Part shown: positions 8,873-17,491 of the stretch, piece by piece
Layout of the letters: every line of letters starts with the position of its first letter
Numbering within the stretch: the first letter of the stretch is position 1
Assembly: GCA_965203365.1 (NCBI GenBank)
Contig: OZ241878.1
Coordinates: forward strand, 3,286,001 to 3,350,000
Reading direction: 5' to 3'
Source: VYFG01 sp965203365
GTDB lineage: Bacteria; Pseudomonadota; Gammaproteobacteria; Arenicellales; Poriferihabitantaceae
DNA: 64,000 bases
Program-made: the position numbers and the translations under genes
Notes under the pieces: model-generated
What the model saw: only the letters and a program-made list of their open reading frames with translations
Database searches by the model: none
What the model was told of the DNA's origin: nothing

Positions 8873-9484
8873 TCAGTGGGGCTGTGTGAATTCAGGTCTT
8901 GGGGGACGGTCGGGCTGGAGGCTGTCGTAGACCAGCTGTGTGGCGACCCGAAGAAATTCGATGATTTCGATCAGAGCTCTTTCACTGTCTTCGTTATCTC
9001 CGCCAGCGGCTTCCAGATGACCAATCTCCAGGATACTGTTCACCGCCTCGTGAACAGCTGGACTGGCCCGGTTCGGCAATCGGCCATCGATATGGTAGAT
9101 GCCCTGCACAAACCCTTGGCACCAGTCGGAAACCGCCTCAATGCGTTTCGGCAAGGGGGCGTTGTCATCCGGCAGCAGCAACAGAAACCGGAATCCTGCA
9201 TCCTCCAAGTCCCGACAGACCAGGGCATACAGTCCGTCAATGATCGCGATGTGTGGCTCCAACTCCAACCGGAACAGCCAAGCCTTGCTGCGCAGGTCGG
9301 ATTGTTCGGTCCCGAGGCAGGCTAGGGCACTGAGCAGCCCGTGGGCTTCGGCCACCCCACTATTCCAAGGGGTGTTCCGGAGACCTGCATCCAGGTCACA
9401 GTAGATGGTGTTCTGGAATGTCTGGCTTGATACAACGTCGCTGTCTTCGGCCACAGGGCTTGGCATATCGCGGATTTCGGTCAC
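8873..9484 (-). CDS. ygfB: UPF0149 / YgfB family protein
   Basis: An acidic protein of up to 203 aa with the YgfB/YecA-type pattern AEAHGLLSALACLG near residue 43 and a helical C-terminus (WCQGFVQGI, NSILEIGHLEA). The family is conserved next to pepP in gammaproteobacteria. The first in-frame start used here is GTG at 9484; an ATG at 9466 is also possible, and the first ~35 residues are not typical of the family, so the true start is uncertain. It heads the pepP-ubiH-visC operon. Confidence 0.85.
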   Translation of the reverse strand: MTEIRDMPSPVAEDSDVVSSQTFQNTIYCDLDAGLRNTPWNSGVAEAHGLLSALACLGTEQSDLRSKAWLFRLELEPHIAIIDGLYALVCRDLEDAGFRFLLLLPDDNAPLPKRIEAVSDWCQGFVQGIYHIDGRLPNRASPAVHEAVNSILEIGHLEAAGGDNEDSERALIEIIEFLRVATQLVYDSLQPDRPPRPEFTQPH

Positions 9485-9644
9485 GGGTCGGTTTTCGGAG
9501 TCTTCCGGTATTGTAACGGCTTCCGGGAGTGGACGAACAACTTGGCCCGAAACGGCATCCGGTTCTGTCCGATCTGTTCTGGACTTGATTTCGTGTCTGA
9601 TGCTGTAGGGTGGGGTCGTCAGTGCACCTTCTCGTCGAATAGGC

Positions 9645-9662
9645 TATGCCGATGTCGGCATA
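9645..9662. promoter_or_regulatory. 18-base palindrome upstream of ygfB
   Basis: TATGCCGA-TG-TCGGCATA is a perfect dyad located 161 bases upstream of the ygfB start used here. Its size and symmetry fit a binding site for a dimeric regulator. No matching regulator is identifiable in the window. Confidence 0.4.
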
Positions 9663-10153
9663 ACCGATCTGAAACAAATCTCAGCATGTTCCAGGCCAAG
9701 CCGACAATCTTCGGGGACTTGCACACCCGTCCATACGCCGTGGCATGAGGCCGGTTTGCCAGTGATTTGCGGTCCATGTCCTACCAGCGCGACCATCCCT
9801 TGACCGCCATCAAGACCACCCTCAAGGGCAAGGTCTCGGAGAGGCGGATCCGTCCCAAACCGGTCGTCCCATCTGAAAGGAACGAGTGGTTTCCCGATTG
9901 ATCAGATTGGCGATTCGAGCGGCCTCTACTGGTCTTTGCTGGTCATCGTGATATTTTCCGGTCGCGTGTGCCCCATGTCTTGCCCGACACCTTCCAAATC
10001 AGCCCGGTAGAGCCCCTATACTCAACGACCCGGAGCGGGGGAATGTGGATTGTGCCGATGGATGCCAGACCCGACGCGACAGCATGGATCAGGGTTGATG
10101 TGGGTGGTTTCCTCGTATATCGCTTGGTCAGTCACCGTGGTTGTCGCCGGACA

Positions 10154-10198
10154 CCGCGACTTCATTGAGTGGATTATGCTCAATCAATGAAGTCGCGG
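10154..10198. repeat. 15-bp perfect inverted repeat with 15-base loop
   Basis: Arms CCGCGACTTCATTGA (10154-10168) and TCAATGAAGTCGCGG (10184-10198) are fully complementary. Within the loop, CTCAA can pair with TTGAG, giving an alternative shorter fold. There is no T-run on either side, so it is not a standard intrinsic terminator. It lies in a gene-poor gap. Confidence 0.6.
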
Positions 10199-10593
10199 GC
10201 CACAAGATGCGAACTCGGTTCTGATTGGGCTGATTTCGGTATCAGCCGTTTTAGAGGGACATCGACACCGATTGTCAGCGAATCCCAGGGCGAAAAGATG
10301 CGCCCTGGTTCTCCCTTGGAGACCACGACGATGTTGAACACTGTGGGTAGCGCGGAACATTCGTTCCCAATATCGAACCATTCCCAAACCGTGAACATGG
10401 ACTTGCCTGCTATGACGACGCAGCGTTCGGAGAACTCAGGGAACATGACATGCTGGTTCTCAGCTGGCGAGAGGACTGTTCAGCCTAAATCATATGTCAG
10501 GCAAGTCGGACCCGCCGTCCAGGTTCGGTTGATCGTGTGATTGAATTTGAGGCGAGTCTTGGGTTTAATCCGGCCATTTGACCCGATCGTGCC

Positions 10594-11295
10594 ATGCAGA
10601 CCCCGCCCCGAAAACGACCCGCCCCGCTGATTGAGGTCCTGATCACTGTCCTCCTGCCGGCGGTCATCTTGATGCAATGGAGCGATCCGGAGCGATTGGG
10701 GGCCGTTCAGGCGCTGGTGTTGGCGCTTTCCTTTCCCCTGGGGTATGGCGGTTGGGATCTGGTGCGCCATCGTCACGTGAGCTATCTGGCCCTGTTGGGG
10801 TTGCTGAGTGTGTTGCTGACCGGGGGCATTGGCCTTCTGAAGCTGGAGGTCAAATGGTTGGCCATCAAGGAGGCGGCCATTCCGGCCCTGATTGGGCTGG
10901 GGGTCCTGATCACCGGGTTGACTCGATCCCCCTTGGTGAAAAAACTGCTGTTCAATCCGCTCATAATGGCCACCGACAAAATACAGCAACAGCTGGACCG
11001 GGAACACAAGTCGGCGCTGTTTGACCGAAAGCTCCGGTTCGCCAACTCCTGGCTGGCGGGGACCTTTGGGTTTTCCGCCCTCATGAATTATGGTCTTGCC
11101 AAGGTGATCGTGACCAGTCCGACCGGCACGGTGGCGTTCAATGAGGAGTTGGGCCGGTTGACCGTCCTCAGCTACCCGATGATTGCCATCCCGTCCATGC
11201 TGATGATTGGGGGCATCATGTGGTATGTGGGCCACACCATCCGGCAGTTGACCGGACTGGAGTGGCAGGAAATCTTTCGCCGAGAAGCGGGGTAG
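10594..11295 (+). CDS. VC0807-family integral membrane protein
   Basis: A 233-aa hydrophobic protein with about six predicted transmembrane segments (for example LIEVLITVLLPAVILMQW, YLALLGLLSVLLTGGIGLL, IPALIGLGVLITGL and the C-terminal MIAIPSMLMIGGIMWYVGH). The overall pattern, including the GYGGWDLVRHRHVSYLALLG and RKLRFANSWLAGTFGFSALMNYGLAK segments, matches the VC0807-like membrane protein family of unknown function. No transport substrate can be proposed. The chimeric pseudogene begins 5 bases after its stop codon. Confidence 0.75.
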   Translation: MQTPPRKRPAPLIEVLITVLLPAVILMQWSDPERLGAVQALVLALSFPLGYGGWDLVRHRHVSYLALLGLLSVLLTGGIGLLKLEVKWLAIKEAAIPALIGLGVLITGLTRSPLVKKLLFNPLIMATDKIQQQLDREHKSALFDRKLRFANSWLAGTFGFSALMNYGLAKVIVTSPTGTVAFNEELGRLTVLSYPMIAIPSMLMIGGIMWYVGHTIRQLTGLEWQEIFRREAG

Positions 11296-11300
11296 TTCGC

Positions 11301-11692
11301 ATGATGTATTTGCTTCGTCATGCCGAGACCCAGTGGAATTCCGAATGGCGGAAACAGGGACTGAATGACTCGCCACTGACGGATAGAGGCCAATGGCAGG
11401 CTCGGACCTGCGATCCGGGACATCCTATTGCCTGCCGACAGATGTCGGGTGGCTTCGGCGGCATGCTGTCCATCTTGGTACCGGGGGGTCGTGAGGAGGC
11501 CATCGCAATGATCTGCCAAGCCCAGGTATTCAAGCGGGCCACTTCCCTTGGGGGAGTGGAGAGCGTGCTTGAGCACCGCAAAACGAGCGAGGGTGAGATC
11601 ACTTTGACTCTCCAGAGAACCTGATCCGTATCTCCACCGGAACCGAGCACATCGACGACCTGATCGAGGATTTCGAGGAGATGTTGGCCTGA
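11301..11692 (+). pseudogene. chimeric remnant: histidine phosphatase N-terminus joined to a transsulfuration-enzyme C-terminus
   Basis: The first ~35 codons read MMYLLRHAETQWNSEW...LTDRGQWQAR, the RHG active-site start of a phosphoglycerate mutase-like histidine phosphatase. From about 11412 the same frame continues as GHPIACRQMSGGFGGML...TSLGGVESVLEHR, the C-terminal part of a PLP-dependent cystathionine gamma-synthase/methionine gamma-lyase. The frame ends at 11624, but the remaining tail (SPENLIRISTGTEHIDDLIEDF...) continues in another frame to 11692; one extra G near 11593 would restore it. The catalytic PLP lysine region is missing. This is the scar of a deletion that fused two genes. 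Confidence 0.8.
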
Positions 11693-11759
11693 GGTACGGA
11701 GGATCAGCGATAGTGTCCCCCCAATGTTTGGCCAGCTCCAGTTCCGGCGAAGGGTCCTT

Positions 11760-12443
11760 TCAACCCTGCCCAAGCAGATCCTGGTGGGCCTGGGCTAAGT
11801 GCGCACTGATGATCTCGGCCGCTAGATTCTGGTCCCGTCGTCGGATCGCGTTCAGCAGGTGCCGATGATCCCGCTGGTAACCGCGGATGCGTTCGGGGGT
11901 CAGCACATGGTCCTTGCGTGCGCTCCACTGGTTGTGTGATCGAATTTCGTTGATGAATTGGTAGATCCACTTCAGGAGCGGATTCTGACAGCAGTTGACC
12001 AGGGCCATGTGAAAGGCTTCGTCGGCTTGAGAAAAGGCGTTGGGGTCGTTTTCGGTGCCTTCGGCTTGATTCAGCACCGACTCCAAGGCATTCAGGTCTC
12101 GGTTGCTGGCATTCAGGATGGCCAGACGGACAATATACGGTTCAATGGCCATGCGCGTCTCGATCAGCTCCATCGGGCTGGTTTCTTCCGCGATGTCCTC
12201 GCGTTCCATATTACCGCGATAGGCCACGAACGTGCCGCTGGCGAATTTGCGGCGCACCAGTTTGGCCTGTTCCAGTTGTTCCAAGGCATTTCGAATGGTC
12301 CCCCGCGCGGTCTGGAAGCGGATGGCCAGATCCCGTTCGGACGGGAGACGTTCATTAAACCCGTATTGACCGGTGACAATGGATTCCCGGAGGCCTTTGA
12401 AGACGCTGGCGGAACCCGTACTGGACTGCAACAGATTGTCCAT
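11760..12443 (-). CDS. GntR-family transcriptional regulator, FCD (FadR-type) subfamily
   Basis: A 227-aa regulator with an N-terminal winged helix (residues ~20-80; ERLPSERDLAIRFQTARGTIRNALEQLE) and an all-helical FCD ligand domain (residues ~100-220). That domain has the acid/histidine residues typical of metal and carboxylate binding (ETRMAIEPYIVRLA, EAFHMALV, DHRHLLNAI). It is transcribed divergently from the glutamine synthetase-like gene, with 274 AT-rich bases between. The usual arrangement in this family is that the regulator represses its own gene and the divergent operon. The effector is unknown; a small amino acid or carboxylate is the family norm. Confidence 0.88.
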   Translation of the reverse strand: MDNLLQSSTGSASVFKGLRESIVTGQYGFNERLPSERDLAIRFQTARGTIRNALEQLEQAKLVRRKFASGTFVAYRGNMEREDIAEETSPMELIETRMAIEPYIVRLAILNASNRDLNALESVLNQAEGTENDPNAFSQADEAFHMALVNCCQNPLLKWIYQFINEIRSHNQWSARKDHVLTPERIRGYQRDHRHLLNAIRRRDQNLAAEIISAHLAQAHQDLLGQG

Positions 12444-12717
12444 GATTTTACAATTGGATCGGAAATGGTCTAAAAATGATCCTATAATACTTAACAGGGT
12501 ATTGCAAATCTCCAGAAATTTGGGCTAAATTGTGCCTTGCATTGGGATTTATTTGGTATCATCTTCGTGTGAAGTACGATTCTCTTCCAGAAAATGAACC
12601 ATAAATATACCATAATTTGACATTGCGGTATCGGTATCATTCCAGGCCGAGATGTCGCACCGGAGGCATCAAGCCAACGCCACCTTGCTCACTACAATAC
12701 TAGGAGGAGACAGTTCC
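12444..12717. promoter_or_regulatory. divergent promoter/operator region between gntR and the glutamine synthetase-like operon
   Basis: This 274-base gap is clearly more AT-rich than its flanks. GGTATCAT occurs twice (12555-12562 and 12633-12640), and ACCATAA occurs twice 11 bases apart, one helical turn (12598-12604 and 12609-12615). Such spaced repeats are candidate operators for the divergent GntR/FCD protein. AGGAGGAG just before 12718 is the ribosome-binding site of the downstream gene. Confidence 0.5.
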
Positions 12718-14259
12718 ATGGCCACATCCAGAAAGAAATCCTCGGCACGTCCGACAACCACCCAGACAGGCGCGACCCGTGCACAGACTTCGACGGATTT
12801 GGAGCGTCATGTCAACACGGCCGGGCGGGATGAGTTGGTCAAGCAAGTCCGGGAAAAAATTGACCAGTTGGGGATTACCTATATCTACTATCAGTTTGTT
12901 TCCGTCACCGGGCGGATTGTCGGCAAGGGCATCCCTTCCGACCATTGGGAGCGCACTGCCGAACGCGGGTTTCAGTTGGTCTATGGTTCGACCGCGAACC
13001 TGTTCATCGACCGCCACAGCAACTACATCGGGTATGGACCGGAAGCCTCCGAACTTGTGGGGATTCCAGATCCGGAGACTTTCGTTCAACTCCCTTGGGA
13101 CAAGCGCGTCGCACGGGTGTTCTGCACCTGTTTTCGCAATCGTGAGGAAAGAGTGAATCCGGGTGGTCATCTGACCTCGGATTGCCGGGGCAACCTGAGG
13201 ATTGTCCATGACGAGTTCCAGCAAAAACACGACATGCATCTGCGGGCCGGGACCGAACCGGAGATGATGTGGTTGAAGAAAGATGCGCAGGGCAATATCG
13301 GGGGAGGCGTGACCAAACCCAACTGCTATCATATTGATCAATTCGAGGAATTGCGCCCCGCCTTTCTCAAAGCCATCGAATACAGTCAGGCGATGGGTCT
13401 CGACATGATCCAGGGCGACCATGAGGATGCCCCGGGCCAGTTGGAACTCAATATCATGTTTGATGATGTGTTGCGCAATTCCGACCGTCTGACCACCTAT
13501 CGCCAAATCTGCGCTCAGGTTGGGCGTGAGCTGGGTCTTCATGCCTGCTTCATGTCGAAGCCGTTCATGGGGGTTTCTGCGTCCGGGTGCCACCATAACC
13601 TCTCCCTGTGGTCGGGTGGAGAGGATCAGGTGAACCCGTTGCATCACGATGATCTGCCGGGTATGACAGGCGCATTCACCTATATTCGGGGTGGAAAGAA
13701 CCACTTCGAGCCGGATCCGGCGATTGATCCGGTGAAGCCGGGCCCGATTGGGCTGCAATCGATTGGCGGTGTCATTGAACATCTCGGGGCACTGACAGCG
13801 ATCGGCTCTTCCACGGTCAATTCCTATCGTCGTCTTTGGGACACCGGTTTCTGGGCACCGGTCTTTGCCGACTGGGGATATCAGAACCGCACTTGTGCGC
13901 TGCGGGTTTCGGCGCCAGGTCGCTTTGAATACCGCTCTGTGGACTCCATGGTGAATCCTTATCTGATGGGGGCAGCGTTGCTGAAGGCGTTCGATGACGG
14001 CATCAGTCGGAATCTGGATCCGGGCGAACCCGAAGAGCGTAACATCTACGAAGCGATGGAAGCGGGCAAGCAGGTCAAACGGTTGCCGATGAATCTTGGG
14101 GAGGCACTGGACCGCCTGTCCAAAGATGAGGTTATTCGCTCGGCGATGCCGGATGAAATGTACAAGGTCTACCAGCATTACAAGAATGATGAGTGGGAGA
14201 AGTTCAACCACACGGTCACTGACTGGGACCTCAACACCTATCTGGATTGTTTGCCCTGA
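12718..14259 (+). CDS. glutamine synthetase-like ligase (gamma-glutamylmethylamide synthetase / GlnT type)
   Basis: A 513-aa member of the glutamine synthetase family. Recognisable elements are GTEPEMMW, GDHEDAPGQLELN (metal/glutamate site), SGCHHNLSLW (ATP-binding His region), STVNSYRRL and FEYRSVDSMVNPYL (Arg near the glutamate carboxylate). The ATG at 12718 is preferred because AGGAGGAGA lies just upstream; an ATG at 12652 is in frame but lacks such a site. The protein is longer than typical gamma-glutamylmethylamide synthetases. Neighbouring mgsA/B/C-like genes suggest a role in converting methylamine and glutamate to gamma-glutamylmethylamide, or in glutamine supply. The two cannot be separated by sequence alone. 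Confidence 0.8.
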   Translation: MATSRKKSSARPTTTQTGATRAQTSTDLERHVNTAGRDELVKQVREKIDQLGITYIYYQFVSVTGRIVGKGIPSDHWERTAERGFQLVYGSTANLFIDRHSNYIGYGPEASELVGIPDPETFVQLPWDKRVARVFCTCFRNREERVNPGGHLTSDCRGNLRIVHDEFQQKHDMHLRAGTEPEMMWLKKDAQGNIGGGVTKPNCYHIDQFEELRPAFLKAIEYSQAMGLDMIQGDHEDAPGQLELNIMFDDVLRNSDRLTTYRQICAQVGRELGLHACFMSKPFMGVSASGCHHNLSLWSGGEDQVNPLHHDDLPGMTGAFTYIRGGKNHFEPDPAIDPVKPGPIGLQSIGGVIEHLGALTAIGSSTVNSYRRLWDTGFWAPVFADWGYQNRTCALRVSAPGRFEYRSVDSMVNPYLMGAALLKAFDDGISRNLDPGEPEERNIYEAMEAGKQVKRLPMNLGEALDRLSKDEVIRSAMPDEMYKVYQHYKNDEWEKFNHTVTDWDLNTYLDCLP

Positions 14260-14283
14260 TCCGTAAAATCTGCGACAGATTGC

Positions 14284-14305
14284 GCCGGATGGAATGACAT
14301 CCGGC
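14284..14305 (+). terminator. 8-bp hairpin between the glutamine synthetase-like gene and the amidotransferase gene
   Basis: GCCGGATG-GAATGA-CATCCGGC forms a perfect stem 24 bases after the stop codon. It is not followed directly by a T-run, so it more likely acts as a leaky terminator or mRNA-stability element inside the operon than as a full stop. Confidence 0.45.
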
Positions 14306-14352
14306 CAACTGTCGGTTCTTGTTTACTCTGTTCAAACAGGAGGAAACCACTC

Positions 14353-15288
14353 ATGTGCGGTATTGCAGGTCTCATTCATCGGGGGAAAGACTCCGATGTC
14401 GGTTCGGAAATGACGGCGATGCTGCAGTCCTTGAAGCATCGCGGGCCCGATTCCACCGGTTTTGCACTTTATGGTGTCCCTGTTGAGGGACAATATGTCA
14501 TGCGCTTCAAGGTTGCCGAACAAGAAGATATGAAGCATGGATTCGATATCCATCAGACCGTGATCGAGCGCAGGAACGAAGTCCACAGACGACTGGAGAG
14601 TCTTGGGGCCCGGATCACCGCCGAGGAAATCTCGACCGAATACGCCTGTCGCTACACGTTTCACTATGATGGGGATATTCGCGCCTTGGCGGATTACGTC
14701 GAGGATGTCGGCGGCGCAGAAATCCTCTCCCTGGGAAGGGGTCTGGAACTGATCAAGGATCTCGGTGATGCCTCCGTGGTCGCGGGGCAGTATGCGCTGA
14801 CCGGCTTTCAGGGTACCCACGCCATCGGTCATACCCGCATGGCCACCGAATCCGATGTGGACATCCGGTCGGCCCATCCCTACTGGGCCTATCCGTTCAA
14901 TGACGTGTCCGTGGTGCACAACGGTCAGCTTACGAACTACTGGACCTTCCGTCGGACGATGGAACGAAAGGGCCACCGCTTCATGTCCAATTGTGATTCC
15001 GAACTGATCGCAGTGTATATCGCTGATCGGATTGATTCCGGTGATGACCTCGACAGTGCGATGCGACGCTCGGTCGAGGAACTCGACGGGGTCTTCACTT
15101 ATCTGGTGGCAACGGGTGATGCCCTGGGCATGGCCAAGGACGTCATGGCGGCCAAGCCCATGGTTCTGTATGAAAGCGACGACTTTGTCGGCTTGGCATC
15201 CGAGGAGGTCGCTATCCGCAGCATTTTTCCCAACGAAATCGAAACTTGGGATCCCTATGAAGGCGAGGTAAGAGTATGGCAAGCGTAG
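14353..15288 (+). CDS. class II glutamine amidotransferase domain protein (MgsA/GlxB type)
   Basis: A 311-aa stand-alone GATase. The sequence starts MCGIAGLIHRG, so after Met removal Cys2 is the N-terminal nucleophile. Conserved HTRMATESDVDIRSAHPYW and VVHNGQLTNYW segments and the SDSELIA-like NCDSELIAVYIAD complete the glutaminase site. In N-methylglutamate synthase the equivalent subunit (MgsA) works with GXGXG and FMN/Fe-S subunits, both of which follow here. The gene overlaps the next one by 13 bases, which indicates coupled translation. The homologous glx genes of rhizobia are the alternative naming. Confidence 0.87.
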   Translation: MCGIAGLIHRGKDSDVGSEMTAMLQSLKHRGPDSTGFALYGVPVEGQYVMRFKVAEQEDMKHGFDIHQTVIERRNEVHRRLESLGARITAEEISTEYACRYTFHYDGDIRALADYVEDVGGAEILSLGRGLELIKDLGDASVVAGQYALTGFQGTHAIGHTRMATESDVDIRSAHPYWAYPFNDVSVVHNGQLTNYWTFRRTMERKGHRFMSNCDSELIAVYIADRIDSGDDLDSAMRRSVEELDGVFTYLVATGDALGMAKDVMAAKPMVLYESDDFVGLASEEVAIRSIFPNEIETWDPYEGEVRVWQA

Positions 15289-16115
15289 ATCACAAGTCCC
15301 ATGATATGGGGTTGCATTCCGAGCAGTTGGCGGGCCGCACGCAGCAGCGGTTCTTTGATGCGAGTGCGCAGGAGAGTTTTACCTATCCTTGGGCTCACGA
15401 AGTGGACTTCGACGAAAAGGGGGCATTCGATGCGACAGACATGGATTCCACCGCAATCAACCTCAAGATCCGCGAACTGCTCGAACAGGGGGTCGGCACC
15501 ATCACGGTGAAGAACCCCAAGGCACGGCATGGTGTGGGAGTCGGCATCCTGAATCGCGCCCGGATCACTTTTGAGGGCAGTCTGGGATACTTTGGTTGTG
15601 GCCTGATCGATGGACCCAATGTGCATATTACCGGCCGGGTCGGCTGGTCCTGTGCCGAGAACATGATGGCAGGCACCGTGGTTATCGAAGGCAACGGAGG
15701 CTCCACGTTCGGTGCGGCGATCCGGGGCGGGGACCTTGTCTGCAAGGGAGATGTCGGTTCCCGTACCGGAATTGACCAAAAGGGGGGCACCATCATTGTC
15801 GGGGGTCGCACTGGGGCCTTTTCCGGTTTCATGATGCAGCGCGGTCGTATGGTGGTCTGCGGGGATGCGGGCAGGAATCTGGGTGACTCCATGTATGACG
15901 GGACCATTTATGTGGGCGGACAGGTGACGGATCTGGGGGTCGACTGCGTTCCGGGTGAGTTGACCGAACTGGATGTCAAATGGCTTACGCACAAGCTCGG
16001 TCTGTATGATGTGGTCCCCCAGTGCGGGGTCGAGAACATGAAGAAGTTCGTAGCTGGGAAGCAGCTCTGGAACTATGACAATCTCGAACCTTCCGAGAAG
16101 AAACTGGTTTTGTAG
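15276..16115 (+). CDS. glutamate synthase alpha C-terminal (GXGXG) domain protein (MgsB/GlxC type)
   Basis: A 279-aa protein consisting of the beta-helical GXGXG domain of glutamate synthase. Repeated glycine-rich turns are visible (GVGVGILNRARI, GYFGCGLIDGPNVHI, GGRTGAFSGFMMQRG, GDAGRNLGDSMYDG). The domain has a structural role in passing intermediates between the glutaminase and FMN sites. It overlaps the amidotransferase gene and is followed after 26 bases by the FMN subunit, so the three products probably assemble as one complex. Confidence 0.87.
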   Translation: MASVDHKSHDMGLHSEQLAGRTQQRFFDASAQESFTYPWAHEVDFDEKGAFDATDMDSTAINLKIRELLEQGVGTITVKNPKARHGVGVGILNRARITFEGSLGYFGCGLIDGPNVHITGRVGWSCAENMMAGTVVIEGNGGSTFGAAIRGGDLVCKGDVGSRTGIDQKGGTIIVGGRTGAFSGFMMQRGRMVVCGDAGRNLGDSMYDGTIYVGGQVTDLGVDCVPGELTELDVKWLTHKLGLYDVVPQCGVENMKKFVAGKQLWNYDNLEPSEKKLVL

Positions 16116-16141
16116 CCCCACGATTCAGGAGTGCAAGAAAA

Positions 16142-17482
16142 ATGTCCAAAGTCAACCGCGATGTCAATAATCTGGGTCAGAGCTTCATGTTTCCGCCCCA
16201 TGTCATTGACGACATTCACATCAAATCCGAGCTGGGCCGTTATCGGATGCGCGGATTTTCCCTGTTCAAGAAAATTCCCACATGGGACGATCTGACGTTC
16301 CTCCCCGGAACCCTGACTCGATTTGTGATCGAGGGTTATCGGGAAAAGTGTCTGACCCGCACCCTGATCGGTCCCAAGGCCAGACGCCCGCTGGATCTCG
16401 ACATTCCGATCTATATCACCGGGATGAGTTTTGGGGCGTTGTCCTATGAGGCCAAGACGGCGCTGGCTCGCGGGGCCACGATGGCTGGGACGGCCACCTG
16501 TTCCGGGGAAGGGGGAATGATTCCGGACGAGCGTCGCTATTCAGAGAAATGGTTGTACCAATGCATTCAGTCTCGCTATGGTTTCAACCCCAATCATCTG
16601 CGGTTGGCCGATGCGGTGGAGTTCTTCATCGGTCAGGGCTGCAAAGTCGGACTCGGCGGCCATCTGATGGGTCAGAAGGTGACCGACCAGGTAGCCGAGA
16701 TGCGGTCACTGCCCGCCGGGATTGACCAGCGTTCCCCGGCCCGCCATCCCGACTGGCTCGGTCCGGACGACTTGGCTCTCAAGATCAATGAGATCCGCGA
16801 AGCCACCCACCATGAGGTACCGATTCAACTCAAGTTGGGTGCCGCGCGGGTTTATGACGATGTGCGCATGGCCGCCAAGACCGGACCGGACTCGATCTAC
16901 ATTGACGGGATGGAAGGTGGGACCGGCGCGGGCCCCCATCTGGCGACGGAGGAAACCGGTGTGCCGGGGATTGCGGCCATTCGCCAGGCCCGTCGGGCGC
17001 TGGAGGACGTTGGCAAATCCGGGGAGATTTCCTTGGTCTATGCCGGCGGGATCCGGAACGGCGGGGATGTCGCCAAGGCCTTGGCCCTAGGAGCCGATGC
17101 CGTGGCGATTGGCCATTCGGCCATGATGGCACTCAACTGCAACAAGGCGATTCCAGAGGCCGACTTCGAAAAGGAGATGGGGGTGGAAGCCGGGTATTGT
17201 TATCACTGCCATTCCGGCCGTTGTCCGGTCGGTGTGGCGACCCAGGACCCCCAACTGCGGACGCGGTTGAACCCGGACGAAGCCGCCGAGCGGGTCTACA
17301 ATTTTCTACATACTCTCACGATTGAGGCGCAGATGCTGGCCAGGGCCTGTGGCAAGACGAATGTCCATTCACTGGAGCCCGAAGATCTGGCCGCACTGAC
17401 CATGGAGGCTTCCGCATTGGCACAGGTGCCCCTGGCCGGCACTCAATATACCGTCGGCCGCCCCGACATGAACCGCTTCTAG
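16142..17482 (+). CDS. FMN/Fe-S glutamate synthase-like subunit (MgsC/GlxD type)
   Basis: A 446-aa protein matching the central FMN-binding domain of glutamate synthase. The flavin barrel shows PIYITGMSFGALSYEAK, IQLKLGAARVYDDV, IYIDGMEGGTGAGPH and YAGGIRNGGDVAKALALGADAVAIG. A cysteine cluster YCYHCHSGRCPVGVAT resembles the 3Fe-4S ligands. In the N-methylglutamate pathway this subunit, with MgsA and MgsB, makes N-methylglutamate from a methylamine donor and an alpha-keto acid. Context within a ligase-amidotransferase-GXGXG operon supports this or the glx variant of unknown reaction. Confidence 0.87.
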   Translation: MSKVNRDVNNLGQSFMFPPHVIDDIHIKSELGRYRMRGFSLFKKIPTWDDLTFLPGTLTRFVIEGYREKCLTRTLIGPKARRPLDLDIPIYITGMSFGALSYEAKTALARGATMAGTATCSGEGGMIPDERRYSEKWLYQCIQSRYGFNPNHLRLADAVEFFIGQGCKVGLGGHLMGQKVTDQVAEMRSLPAGIDQRSPARHPDWLGPDDLALKINEIREATHHEVPIQLKLGAARVYDDVRMAAKTGPDSIYIDGMEGGTGAGPHLATEETGVPGIAAIRQARRALEDVGKSGEISLVYAGGIRNGGDVAKALALGADAVAIGHSAMMALNCNKAIPEADFEKEMGVEAGYCYHCHSGRCPVGVATQDPQLRTRLNPDEAAERVYNFLHTLTIEAQMLARACGKTNVHSLEPEDLAALTMEASALAQVPLAGTQYTVGRPDMNRF

Positions 17483-17491
17483 GAGGTTGTC

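Larger units (their letters stand above)
9485..10593. other. 1.1-kb stretch without a convincing gene
   Basis: No intact gene is recognisable. The stretch holds an 18-base palindrome at 9645-9662 (TATGCCGATGTCGGCATA) upstream of ygfB and a strong inverted repeat at 10154-10198. A minus-strand frame at 10180-10446 has a segment (VVIAGKSMF, LPTVFNIVVVSKG) that loosely recalls the dihydrofolate reductase/RibD reductase core. The N-terminal half is missing and I do not consider the match secure. Confidence 0.5.

Noticed and set aside
10180..10446. Minus-strand 88-aa frame with a loose dihydrofolate reductase-like segment
   Set aside because: The catalytic N-terminal half is absent and the resemblance is limited to a few hydrophobic positions and Gly-Lys; not enough to call a gene or pseudogene.
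12700..14211. 503-aa frame antisense to the glutamine synthetase-like gene
   Set aside because: A long shadow frame in a GC-rich gene; the plus-strand protein has all family motifs while the antisense product has none.
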